DNA of 64,000 bases, taken from assembly GCA_023614405.1 (NCBI GenBank), contig CM042693.1, forward strand, positions 153,218,731-153,282,730. The letters are read 5' to 3'. This stretch comes from Avena insularis (lineage: Eukaryota > Streptophyta > Magnoliopsida > Poales > Poaceae). A program made the position numbers and the translations under genes. The notes under the pieces were generated by a model that saw nothing but the letters and a program-made list of their open reading frames with translations, searched no databases and was not told the DNA's origin. Of the stretch, positions 54,376-64,000 are shown in pieces (position 1 is the first letter of the stretch; each line of letters begins with the position of its first letter).

Positions 54376-57300
54376 ATGGAAACGGCATCAAGCTCCGGAG
54401 TGGTAGCGGTGCACGGTGGCGATGGATGATAGGAAACTACGGGGCCTCTAGGTCCCAAGAAGCATGGATAATGCCGATCTTCAAGTTATGGAGGACAATG
54501 AATACCTCGTCGCCGGCGCATGGCAGAGCGGTGCTGGATATGCCGTTCCCGCACCACATGATAGCGAGCGAGTTCTCTTCAATATGCAGGCCGACTGCGG
54601 CCTTAGCCTCCCACCGTCGGAGTTCTTCACCCAATTTCTCCAACATTACAGGGTGCAACTTCACAATCTCCCCCCTAATTCCTTGCTCGAGCTTAGCACT
54701 CATGTAGCTCTTTGTGAGGGATTTCTTGGCATTAGGCCGAGTCTTACCCTTTACCGGTACTACTACGGTACCCGGAAGAACTCCATTAGTGTCGGTGTTC
54801 CTTACACCACCGACACTCTTAGCATAGTCCTTAGGAGAAACCGGATTTATCCTAGGATTAATGCTAGTGAATCAGTAAAAAGATGGGCCAAAACCTTCTT
54901 TTATCATAAGGATATTTTGGCTCCGAACAAGTCGGAAGGTCTTCCGGCCTTCATCGCTGGTGCCGCTCCCCACCAAGAATCGTGGGATGTAGACGCGCCG
55001 GAACTATCCGAAGACTTGGTCCTCACCAAAAGGCGGATCGAGTTTTTGATGAAGAACAAGGGCTTCATGGATCCAACTTGATCCACTGCTGGCTGGATCG
55101 TCGGATTCAACCATTACAGTATCATGGAGACCGCTTGATGCATACGGTCACCGGAGACCAAAAAGACAACCTGAGGGTCAGTCTGACTCACATCTCTACG
55201 AAGGACTACAAGACTCGGATGTAGTTTTTGATTAAGGAGAGGGTGGATAAAAAGATCCCTGAAGTCTCCATGAAAACGTTCACTGCCGACCGTCCTGTGA
55301 CTTTGGTAAATATTTTGACTTTGTTTTAATCTTTTTGCCCTTTTCTGCCTCGTCATCTGACTTTACTTTTACTAACGTAATCAATACTTATCAGCTTGAG
55401 AAACTCCCCAAATCTGAGCTTGCCCCTCTTAAGGGCTATCTTTCAGATGACTCGGAGGCAAGAGAGGACGATGAGGTGAGGGAAGTTCCTACCCCTGCCT
55501 CCATGAAGTGTAAGGCCAAGGAGACTATTGTTACCACTGGCACACAAGTGTTGCCAGTGGTTAAAAGGTAATTATCTTGCGATCTTTAGTACTTTATACA
55601 TCATTTCTTTCCAAAGCACACCTGAAATTCATTCCCTGCGTGTTTTAGAGCTAATTCAGTTTTGAAGAGTAAGCTTAAGTCGGAAAGCAAGCCAGCCAAG
55701 CAACTACACCAGTAGAAGCTTGCACTATCTCCAGCAATGCCTCCTCCAACTCCCAGCAGTACTCAAACCTCAACACCGGAGGTTTCTGTATCTCGTAGTG
55801 CCAGTTCTTTCATCCCTAATGCTACCATAACCTCACAAGCCCTGGTTACCATTGGTAGCCATGCAACTAACAAGGGTGAACCCGTCAAGGGTAATGATCC
55901 CATGGTAATGTCGCCAGGGAGGATTGATAAGATGGCCGGCTCTGATGCCTCCAGCCTGAAGAGGAAGAAGGAGAAGATTCTCAGGCTGGCGCAATCGAGT
56001 CTAGAGAAGCAAGTTCTTACTCCAGAGGCAGCGAGCCAGGAGATGAAGGATGTCAAGCTGGTGAACCTCCTAGACAAAATTTTGGTCCAGGATAAAAAGA
56101 TCGAGTCTGGCGAGCTTCTAGCGACAAGAGTTTCTCCCCTATCCCTTGCCAAGAAAGTGTTCCACAACACGAAACTCGGATTTGAAAAGCTGCACCTGGA
56201 GCACATTGTAAGTTTTCTCATTCTCGTTTGTAGTATTTTATTATCATATCCTCCAGCCCCAAAGCATAAAGTCGGATAAAATTTTGTAGCATAAGATCCG
56301 GGTTGATTCTGATAGGGTGGAAAAGAATGATATAGTGTATCTTCCAAGGCTCGTGCTGGATTTTGACTTTGTTAAAGTTGTAGCTCGAGTCTTAGTAGCC
56401 ATCTGATGGTATTCCGTCTTTAACTTACAGAAAGTTACATCTTGCAACCAGGACTTGCTCAAGAACATTTGCAATAAGTGCAAGGAGATTAAGGCCTTGC
56501 ATCTTGATAATTCCAAGCTGCAGGTTGACAAGGATGAGGCGGAAGGTAATATTTTCCGACATTGACCTTAGTGATCGTCATAGTCGAACTGTTTAGCTAA
56601 CTGATAGTTTTTTCTTTACAGAATTGCCGAGCCAATCTAGCAAGATGGTGGAGGAGGCCAAAAACTTCAAGTTCTTACAATTGGAAAATGTTGAACTTCG
56701 GGATGATCTTAAGAAGATTAAGAACGAATCAGAGAAATCCGTGAATGCCATCCTGGAGTCAAGAAATATGGTGACCGAGAGGCTCGAGAAGCTGCTGGCC
56801 CACCATGATAAATAACTTGATGATTTGAGGAAGGATTTCAATAGACAGAGGGATCTAGCCAGGCCACAGAAGCAGAACTGAAGAGTTTCCGAGAGGAGCA
56901 TTCTCAGTGGAACCACTGTGTGCTAGATAACATTTTCGACTTTACTCTTCCTTTGATTTCTGACCTTTTCTTTTAGTCAGACTCGATTTTTTGGTTCTTT
57001 CCTAGATCCTCTGCATCTTTTCGACTCCTCTTCCTATGAACCTCGTCTCGAGCGCATCAAGCTTGTCGAAGATGTTCTTTTCGACTTCCGCTAGACTCTT
57101 GAGGAGGCTGGCGAGTTGGTTAGACTTTCGAGTTTAAACAATTTGCCAGTGCTCGAGGTGAGGGACATAGTGAAGGAGATTCTGGAGCTCATCGAGGATT
57201 GGAAGATTTCCTATGCCCGGACAGCTGCACAGACTACCCTCACTATGGTGATGAGTCACCACAGTGATATGGAAATCTGGCATGTCACAAAGGGCATCGC

Positions 57301-57559
57301 CGACGAGGACAATGAGGGTAACCCGCAAGACATCAAGGCCATCCAAGAACCTTGCGCATGTTATGCTTGTCGCATGGCGGAGATGACGAACTATTCGACG
57401 CCATTCTTCTAGTCCGTCGCTGTGCCTCCTTCTCCCGAAGAGCCGGAAGATAGCCTCGTCGAAGATGAAGAAGCTTTCGAGTCTCAAGAGCAAGGTGGCG
57501 ACGATGTCGACTCCAGCGCTCCAAGGTCTCCACCACCACCGCCTGAATCCGCAACATAA
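54376..57559 (+). pseudogene. Antisense ORF of the Tat element: 'putative gypsy type transposon' domain plus coiled coil
   Basis: Runs opposite to pol. After METASSS at 54376 and a frame break, the reading from 54464 contains the plant domain named 'putative gypsy type transposon' (Pfam PF04195 as remembered): PPSEFFTQFLQHYRVQL, LELSTHVALCEGFLG and LYRYYYGTRKNSISVG. Blocks then appear separated by GT..AG introns: about 55395-55568 (LEKLPKSELAPLK), 55650-56207 (Ser/Thr-rich, then a basic helix SLKRKKEKILRLAQ), 56431-56545, 56622-56880 (coiled coil LENVELRDDLKKIKNE) and 57008-57559, with an acidic/Pro-rich end. Several stops and shifts break it. Function in the element is unknown; this ORF type is a hallmark of Tat elements. 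Confidence 0.75.
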
Positions 57560-58176
57560 AATATTTGATGCATTATCCTAAACTCTCACTTGGTCTGTAA
57601 TGATGGGAACACTATTTTGTTTTAAATGCACTGGTATGTAAGAACTGATGCTTTACTACTTAGCACTTATTGTTTATTTTGATATGTGTGCTCGAAATTT
57701 TCTTAAGCACTGCGCGTTTACACTTTTCGTTTTATCTGGCTCTCTGCCTCGTCCCTTTCATGAGCCGGCCAACCTTTAGCATGGAAATTCTGCCGAGTCA
57801 ACAAAGCGCAATTGCTAAACCAGTTTAAACTCGAAAACAGAGCCGGCCTCCAGTACCAACACTTCATTACTCAGAATATGCCCATGTCTGAGCAATCAGA
57901 TAAAAAACTTAGTATAAACACAAAATTAGATTTATACGCTAAGGTAACATTTTTTACAAATATTCAAAAATCATAACCAGAACGAACATGAGCATAAAGT
58001 ACTTTCAAGCATCCTGAGATTTTTGAAAACGACGTGCTCTTTTGGAAATAAGATGGCAAAAAAGTTCTCAAAAATAATATATGAGAAAATCAATACTTTA
58101 TTTATCTTTGAACATGTACGTATATGATTACAAGGAAATATAACTAAGAATAGAAGGGATATAGCTATGAATTTTT
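57560..58176. other. Spacer between the convergent Tat ORFs
   Basis: Non-coding AT-rich sequence between the 3' ends of the antisense ORF and pol. Transcript ends of both would fall here. No specific signals were assigned. Confidence 0.4.
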
Positions 58177-61100
58177 TCATGGATGGTCTAATTCATCTGG
58201 GTTTGTACTACCTCCATCTCTCTTTCTCTTCCGAGTATCATGTATTTCCTTGACTGGTCTCATATCAGTTAAATAATATGACCCGTTATGTAGAACTCTG
58301 CTGATCATAAAATGTCCTTCCTAAATTAGGGAACGTTTGTGATTTCTCTTTTGTACGAGTCGGAGAACCAAATCGCCCTTCCTAAAAGAACGATTTGGCA
58401 TTCTGTGACTATGATACTTGCGTAACTTCTGCTGATAGACTGTAGATCTCTGCTCAGCAACAACGCAAACTTCTTCGACTATCTTGAGATCATCTTGTCG
58501 AGAAAATTCAGCATTCTCTTCGATATACGCTTTGACTCAAGGAGACTGATGAATTAAATCACTCAAAAGAACTGCTTCTGCAACATAGACCAAGAAGAAA
58601 GGAGTGTATCCGATTGATATGTTAGGAGTTGTACGCAAGCTCCATATCATAGATAGTAATTCTTCCGCCCAAGCCCCTGTGGCACGATGAAGTGGTGCCT
58701 CGATATGAGGTCGGTGTCCTTGTAAAACGAGACCATTTGCTCTTTCGACTTGTCCATTAGCTTGTGGATGTGCGACTGATGCAATATCAAGTAGGATCCC
58801 TTGTTATTTCTAGAGTTTGACTAATTCTCCCTTGGAAAAGTTGCTCCCATTGTTAATAATAATACTATGCAGATATCCGAATCTGATGATTACGTCCTTG
58901 ATGAACTTTTTGGCTGTGGCTCCATCACAATTTGTTACGGGTTTAGCCTCAATATATTTGGTAAATTTATCCACCATCACTAGTAGGTGAGTAAATACAC
59001 ACTTTGCTATTCAAAACGGTCCTACCATATCAAGCCCCCAGAACGCAAATGGCCATGTAATAGGGATTGTTCGCAGCTGATCAGCCGGAACGTGTGCTTG
59101 ACTGGCATACTTTTGGCAGCCTCTACACGTTTTGACCAGTTTCTCGGAATCTGCCTTAGCTGTGAGCCAAAAGAATCCATGTCTAAAAGCTTTTGCCACT
59201 AAAGATTTAGCTGTAGCGTGGTGACCACACTCGCCTTCGTGGATTTCTCGTAAGATTTCCACTCCTTCTGGATAAATACAACGCTGGAAAACCCAGAAAC
59301 ACTCTTCTTATAGAGATCGCCATTGATTATCGTATAGGATTTTGCTCGTCGAACAATCTATCATCCCAGAACTTCGTCTTCAGGTAATTTTCCGTCTATC
59401 AGGAAATCCAGATAGGGTTTTGTCTAGCTAGGAATTACATCTAGAACTGCTACTAAAGGTGAGTCGGATTTCGTCTTATAGTCCTCATCAACTCCTGTGA
59501 TGGAGTGGACTTTTAGGTTCTCTAGGAAAGCTCCATCCGGGTCTTGTTTCCACGTAGAGCCTATTCTGGATAAAGCATCTGCTTCCTTATTTTTTTCTCG
59601 AGGGATGTGTTAAACCTTAAAACCCTCGAACGATTTAGATAATTCATCCACAATAGCTTTGTAAGCTACCACGTGTTTGTTTGTATTGCAGATATCGGAT
59701 ACTTGCTGAGCAACTAAATCTGAGTCTCCATAACACATGAGTCTAGGTACTCCAATATTTTTGGCCATGCGTATTCCATGTAACAGTGCTTCATAATCGA
59801 CAATATTATTGGTCGCCGTGAAGTGTATCTGCAACACATAGAACATCTTATCTCCTTGGGGTGACTTGAGCACCACGCCAGACCTCGATCCCCCTCGTGC
59901 TTTTGACCCATCAAAATGTAGGGTCCAAAATTCCGAGTTTGGAGGACTTGTATTTTCTACTGTCTCTATCCAATCAGCGACAAAATTGTCAAGTATCTAG
60001 GATTTGATTGCTGTTCATGGCTTATACTCAATGTCGAAAGCTGCATGCTCTATTCCCACTTTGTGACACGTCTTGTGGCATCATGTTTGTTGATTATATC
60101 TCGTAGGGGATAAATACTCACCATTGTGATCTTATGCTCTTGAAAGTAATGTCGTAGCTTTCTGGCAGCAAATAATACTCCATAGGCTAGCTTTTATTAG
60201 TGTGGATACCGTTGCTTTGACTCTGTCAGAACCTCACTCCGATAGTATGTTGGATGTTGCACTTTGTTTTCATAGCCTTATTTCTTGCGCTCCACATATG
60301 CTACCACACTTATGACTTTATTAGTCGCTGTGATGTAGAGTAACATAGGTTCCTATGGCTTTGGTGCTACGAGGATTGGTGGATTCGAAAGTAGATCTTT
60401 CAAACTTTGTAGGGAAGCGTCGACTTCCTGGGTCCAGACAAATTTGTCAGTTTTCTTCAAGAGTTTATACAAAGGCGCGACTCTTTCTCCGAGTCAACTG
60501 ACGAACCGACTCACTGCTGGGATGCAACCAGTGAGACGTTGCACGTCCTTCAGGCAAGTTAGCCTGGTAATGTTGAGTATAGCCTTGATTTTGTACCGGT
60601 TCACCTCCATGCCTCTTTCAGAGACAATAAAACCTAACAATTTTCCGGCTGGGATTCCAAAGAAACACTTCTTCAAATTTAGCATTATGTTGAATTTTTG
60701 TAGGCTAGCAAATGTTTCATCTAAGTAGGAAATAAGCAATTCATTCTTTTTGGACATCATTTCTATATCATCTATGTATACATGAAAGTTGCGTCCGATT
60801 TGATCATTAAGACAATGCTGCATGGTGCATTGATATGTAGCTCATGCGTTCTTTAAGACAAAAGGCATAGTTTTGTAGCAGAAGGTTCCAAAACGTGTGA
60901 CAAAAGACGTCTTGAGTTGATCCGATTCTTTCATCGGTATTTGGTGATATCCGGAATATGCGTCGAGAAAACAGAGTAATTCCGACCCTGCCGTAGAGTC
61001 GATAACTTGATCGATTCTTGGCAAAGGGAACAGATCTTTATTGCAAGCCTTTTTCAAGGCGGTGTAATCAATGCACATCCTTAAATCAATAGTGTCCTTT

Positions 61101-61880
61101 TTAGGGACGAGTACATGATTTGCCACCCAATCAGTGTGGATGACCTCTGCGATAAATCCGGATAATTCTAGTCAGGCTAATTCCTTAGCTATAGCTCTAC
61201 GCTTTTTGTCACCAAACAGTCGTAGGGACTGTTTGATGGGTTTAGCATCAGGGTACACATTAAGAGAGTGCTCGGCAAGTTCCCTAGGTACTCCGGTCAT
61301 GTCAGAAGGCTGTCATGCAAAGATATCTTTATTAGCTTTGAGGAACTCGACGAACGCGCTTTCCTATGAATGGTCTAATCCTACCCCTATGTTCGTCGTC
61401 TTGGAGGGATCATCTTCCTTCAGCGACGTCTTCTTCGTCTCTTCCGATGCCTTGAACTGCAGATTTGGCTTCAGCACCTCGTTCTTCATAGCGGGCATCT
61501 CGGATGGGTCGATGGTCTTCTTGATCTCCTGGGGGTGCATTACAACTTCAGTAAAGGCGGCAGATCTTTCCTCACAATCTCGTGCTTTCTTCGGTTTTCC
61601 TCAGATGGTGATAACGCCCTTTGGACCCAGAAGATTTATCATGTTGTAGATGTAGCAAGGGTGAGCCATGAACGCCTAGTAAGCCGGATGCCTGAAGATG
61701 GCATGGTAAGCACTTTTGAATGGTACCACCTCGAAGGAGAGTGGCTCGGTCTGGTAGTTGTCTCGGGTTCCAAATGTTACGTCCAGTGTGATCTCACCTA
61801 GAGAATCCGCATGTCTCCCTGGTACAATACCATGAAAAGTCACGTTACTATGATTTAACTGGATTTCGTGGATCTATTGG
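58177..61880 (-). pseudogene. Tat pol: protease, RT, RNase H, second RNase H, integrase
   Basis: In minus-strand order: a protease-region segment VTFHGIVPGRHADSLGEITLDV (about 61790-61850); RT with HVLVPKKDTIDLRMCIDY, FLDAYSGYHQIPM and the active site VYIDDIEMMSKKN (60700-61130); classical RNase H remnants (60050-60440); a second RNase H with NNIVDYEALLHGIRMAK and YGDSDLVAQQV (59610-59950); and integrase with an HHCC finger (H-x-GECGHHATAKS ... CRGCQKYA, 59100-59262). In the integrase core the first Asp is in LDMVGPF (about 59015), the second is replaced (IINNGSNF, about 58855), and the Glu is in HPQANGQVERANG (about 58755). A post-core segment (FRKGDLVLR, HDTRKRKRDGG) ends at TGA 58177-58179. 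At least six stops or shifts show it is dead. Confidence 0.88.
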
Positions 61881-61919
61881 GCCACGCAGAGATAAAACAA
61901 AACTTTTCCTCTAACGTGG

Positions 61920-63237
61920 TGATCCCAAGATCTAGCTGAGGTAGAAGGCCACGAGGTTTACCACTAGGCAGCGGATTGTGGATTCTTGATGAAGCGCGTC
62001 GATTGATGCGATCACGATCCTCACGATCCAATCGTCACGGTGCTGATCGCACATCACCTCTGCTGGTATCCACACGCAAGGAGGGCGCCGTGGCGAACTG
62101 CTAGGTTCGTAATGACGGCTGGACTGCTGTGGAGCTAGGGTTTCCAACACATGGAATGACCTAACCAAACAACGATTAACCTTTCTGGGTTAAGGTGATC
62201 CACTATATATAGGGAGTGAACGTGGGCTCTGCTCGCGCGACCCATTCACTAAAGCCCATATAACACTAGTCACCGTGAGTCCAACTCACTAACTCAGTCC
62301 TAATCCGGTTTAGGTCCAACCCAACCAGATTACAGGTTCAGATTCAATTCGAACTTGCTCCCGCTCTTAAGTGTGTGACCCTGCAGGCTCATGGCTACTT
62401 GGACACGATTGGAGTCCGACTCTCAATCGATCAGTCGGTAGCGGCTCGTAGTAGAACGTGTCGACTCTCAAGTACCAAAGAGTCATGACGACTTGACTTT
62501 CCAATGCGACTTACGTCCGAGTCCCTTTTGCCTCATGATATACCTTGTCAGACTATAGGCGAATATATGTCATCCCTTAAATAGTCCGACTCTCTTCTCG
62601 ATCCGAGATAAGTGATTCACCTGACTAACTCTTAGTCGATCATCTCGGTTAACACTTAACCGAGTCGTGCATGGCCATGCTTTCCGAATCATATCTCACG
62701 AGAGGGCCCAGAGAATATCTCTCCAAGTGGAGGGGAAAAATCCCATCTTAGTTATTCACATCACGCAGCTTGATTCTCAGTCGACCGAACTACGCCTTTA
62801 TAAGCCCGATTCACGGATCAGCGTTTGACAGAACCTAAGTCTGTGATCCTCAACTCGGACTATGCAATAACCTCAGGTCTAAGGATTACATTGATTGAGA
62901 TATAAAAATGACAACTTGTTCGTTGTACCTCAATATGGGTCAATCCGACTCGCTAAACTCTTTGGCCGAATCTATGTAAGTTGGAATAGCATCTCCATGC
63001 TCATGACAAGTGGAACCGAGTCATCAAGACAACTTTCACATTGGTCTAAGTTGTGTGTCCAGCACAACTTCAATGACCAAGGATATTTAGTACAAACAAC
63101 ACGAATGCATAGTTCCACAACCGAATCACATATTCAATGATACACATAAGATGTTTATACAAGGACTACTTAATATCTTTATGAATACAATGGGAAATCT
63201 CATCATACATGATTGCCTCTAGGGCATATTCCCAACA
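61920..63237 (-). repeat. Copia 3' LTR inserted in the Tat element
   Basis: On the minus strand the LTR begins TGTTGGGAATATGCCCTAG after the polypurine tract GTGCAAGTGGGAGAC (63238-63252), as in BARE/Angela-like Copia elements. The left edge at 61920 (TGATCCCAAGATC) is inferred from the TG..CA rule and from where the Tat protease reading stops; CGTGG (61915-61919) would be the target duplication. It includes a TATATATAG run at 62201-62210. Confidence 0.65.
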
Positions 63238-63271
63238 GTCTCCCACTTGCACTAGAGTCAATCTTCTAACA

Positions 63272-64000
63272 TCATATGTCTAAGCATCTAATGCCCATGG
63301 CTCTCAAGTGCGCCTCATGCTTCGGCTGTGGTAACGGCTTTGTCAACGGATCCGCAATATTTGCATCCATGTGTACCTTGCATAACTTGATATCACCCTG
63401 ATCCACGAACTGGCGAATCAGGTGGTACCGCATGAGTATGTGCTTGTTCTTCTGGTGTTGTCTAGGTTCCTTGGCTTGTGCAATAGCACCATTGTTGTCA
63501 CAATACACGTCTAACGGATTGGACGAGCCCTGAACCACACCAAGATCCATGAGGAAATTCCTCATCCAAACAGCTTCCTTCTTTGCCTCCGAGTGACAAT
63601 ATACTCAACCTCTGTTGTGACGCGAACCGCCTCTTGCTTGGAAATCTTTCCAGCTCACAGCACCTCCGTTTATAATAAACACGTATCCGGATTACGAGCG
63701 AGAATCATCAGAGTCGATAAGATAACTCGCATCCGTGTAACCCTTTACACTGAGTTCATTTTCACCACCATAACCAAGAACATATCCTTAGTCCTTCTCA
63801 AGTACTTTAGGATATTTTTAGCCGCTGTCTAGTGGATCTCTCCAGGATCAGCCTGGTATCTGCTCACAACACTTAGAGCATAGGAAACATCCGGCCTAGT
63901 ACAAATCATGGCATACATGATGGATCCGACTGCAGAAGAATATGGAATCGCACTCATCCGACTTCGCTCATCAGTTGTCGAAGGACACTGAGTCTTGCTA
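63272..64000 (-). pseudogene. Copia polyprotein, C-terminal RT/RNase H end (continues off the window)
   Basis: The minus strand reads, with at least two frame changes and stops, SSAVGSIMYAMICTRPDVSYA and SRYQADPGEIH (end of RT and start of RNase H, 63770-63960). SGYVFIINGGAVSWK follows (about 63655-63700), then an open stretch from 63565 with EAVWMRNFLMDLG, LDVYCDNNGAIAQAKEP, HILMRYHLIRQFV and the typical end ANIADPLTKPLPQPKHE. It stops at 63272, 35 bases before the LTR. Catalytic Asp in YCDNNGA and the His/Asp region near the end are visible. The N-terminal two thirds lie beyond base 64000. The Copia lineage is probably BARE/Angela-like from the LTR start. Confidence 0.85.

Larger units (their letters stand above)
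53466..61919 (-). mobile_element. Tat-type Gypsy element with antisense ORF, 5' part beyond the window
   Basis: The 3' LTR is at 53466-53817. An antisense ORF on + (54376-57559) follows, and the pol region on - (58177-61880) shows protease, RT, RNase H, a second archaeal-type RNase H and integrase. This order, with an extra antisense ORF between pol and the 3' LTR and a dual RNase H, marks the Tat branch (Retand/RIRE2/Grande relatives). The element is cut at 61919 by a Copia insertion, and its gag and 5' LTR are outside the window. Confidence 0.85.

Overview
This is plant nuclear DNA, almost certainly from a large-genome grass of the Pooideae (wheat, barley, oat or ryegrass relatives). The evidence is two spliced or GC-graded grass-type genes packed into the first 9 kb, followed by about 55 kb of nested transposable elements of kinds typical of such genomes: Stowaway, Tourist and Harbinger DNA elements, a Mutator-like element, Tekay-, Athila- and Tat-type Gypsy elements, SIRE-like and other Copia elements, and solo LTRs. 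No rRNA, tRNA, CRISPR or bacterial-type feature was seen.

Genic part (1-9000). The 3' end of a lysine/serine-rich protein gene with a C-terminal Tudor-like module lies on + (exons 1-28, 1236-1830, 2236-2371). An intact single-exon P-class PPR gene lies on - (7276-8772). Introns and spacers hold small elements: a Tourist-like MITE (395-547), Stowaway MITEs (879-995, 5609-5822, 6775-6857) and a 297-bp solo LTR with a perfect ATGGG target duplication (4840-5136).

Transposon part. A decayed MULE (about 9003-13496) carries a transposase (DDE, SWIM, CCHC) and a second ORF with a GRF-type zinc finger. It is cut off by a deletion that fused it to a minus-strand Tekay-like Gypsy element, E1 (13497-31375). 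E1's left LTR holds a 3.9-kb solo LTR (13734-17646, CTCCT duplication). E1 inserted into the left LTR of E2 (31376-41356), a minus-strand element with LTRs up to 4.5 kb and only a gag-like, multi-zinc-knuckle internal region. Next come the 3' end of an Athila-type element (41357-44210), a Stowaway MITE, and a three-level nest: Harbinger A (44478-50066) holding Harbinger B (44514-49078) holding a 3.3-kb solo LTR (44581-47919), each with exact target duplications. Then follow the 3' part of a SIRE-like Copia element (51229-53465), a Tat-type Gypsy element with an antisense intron-containing ORF (53466-61919), and a Copia element inserted in it that runs off the right end (61920-64000).

How the parts relate. 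E1, E2 and both long solo LTRs share a compact module of tandem self-complementary motifs, in the same orientation and 600-940 bp from the LTR edge. The motif sequences differ between families while most stay self-complementary. E1 and E2 also share a PPT-adjacent block and an initiator-Met tRNA primer site, so the gag-only E2 looks like a non-autonomous partner of a Tekay-type element. All element ORFs recognised here are broken; only the two host genes look functional.
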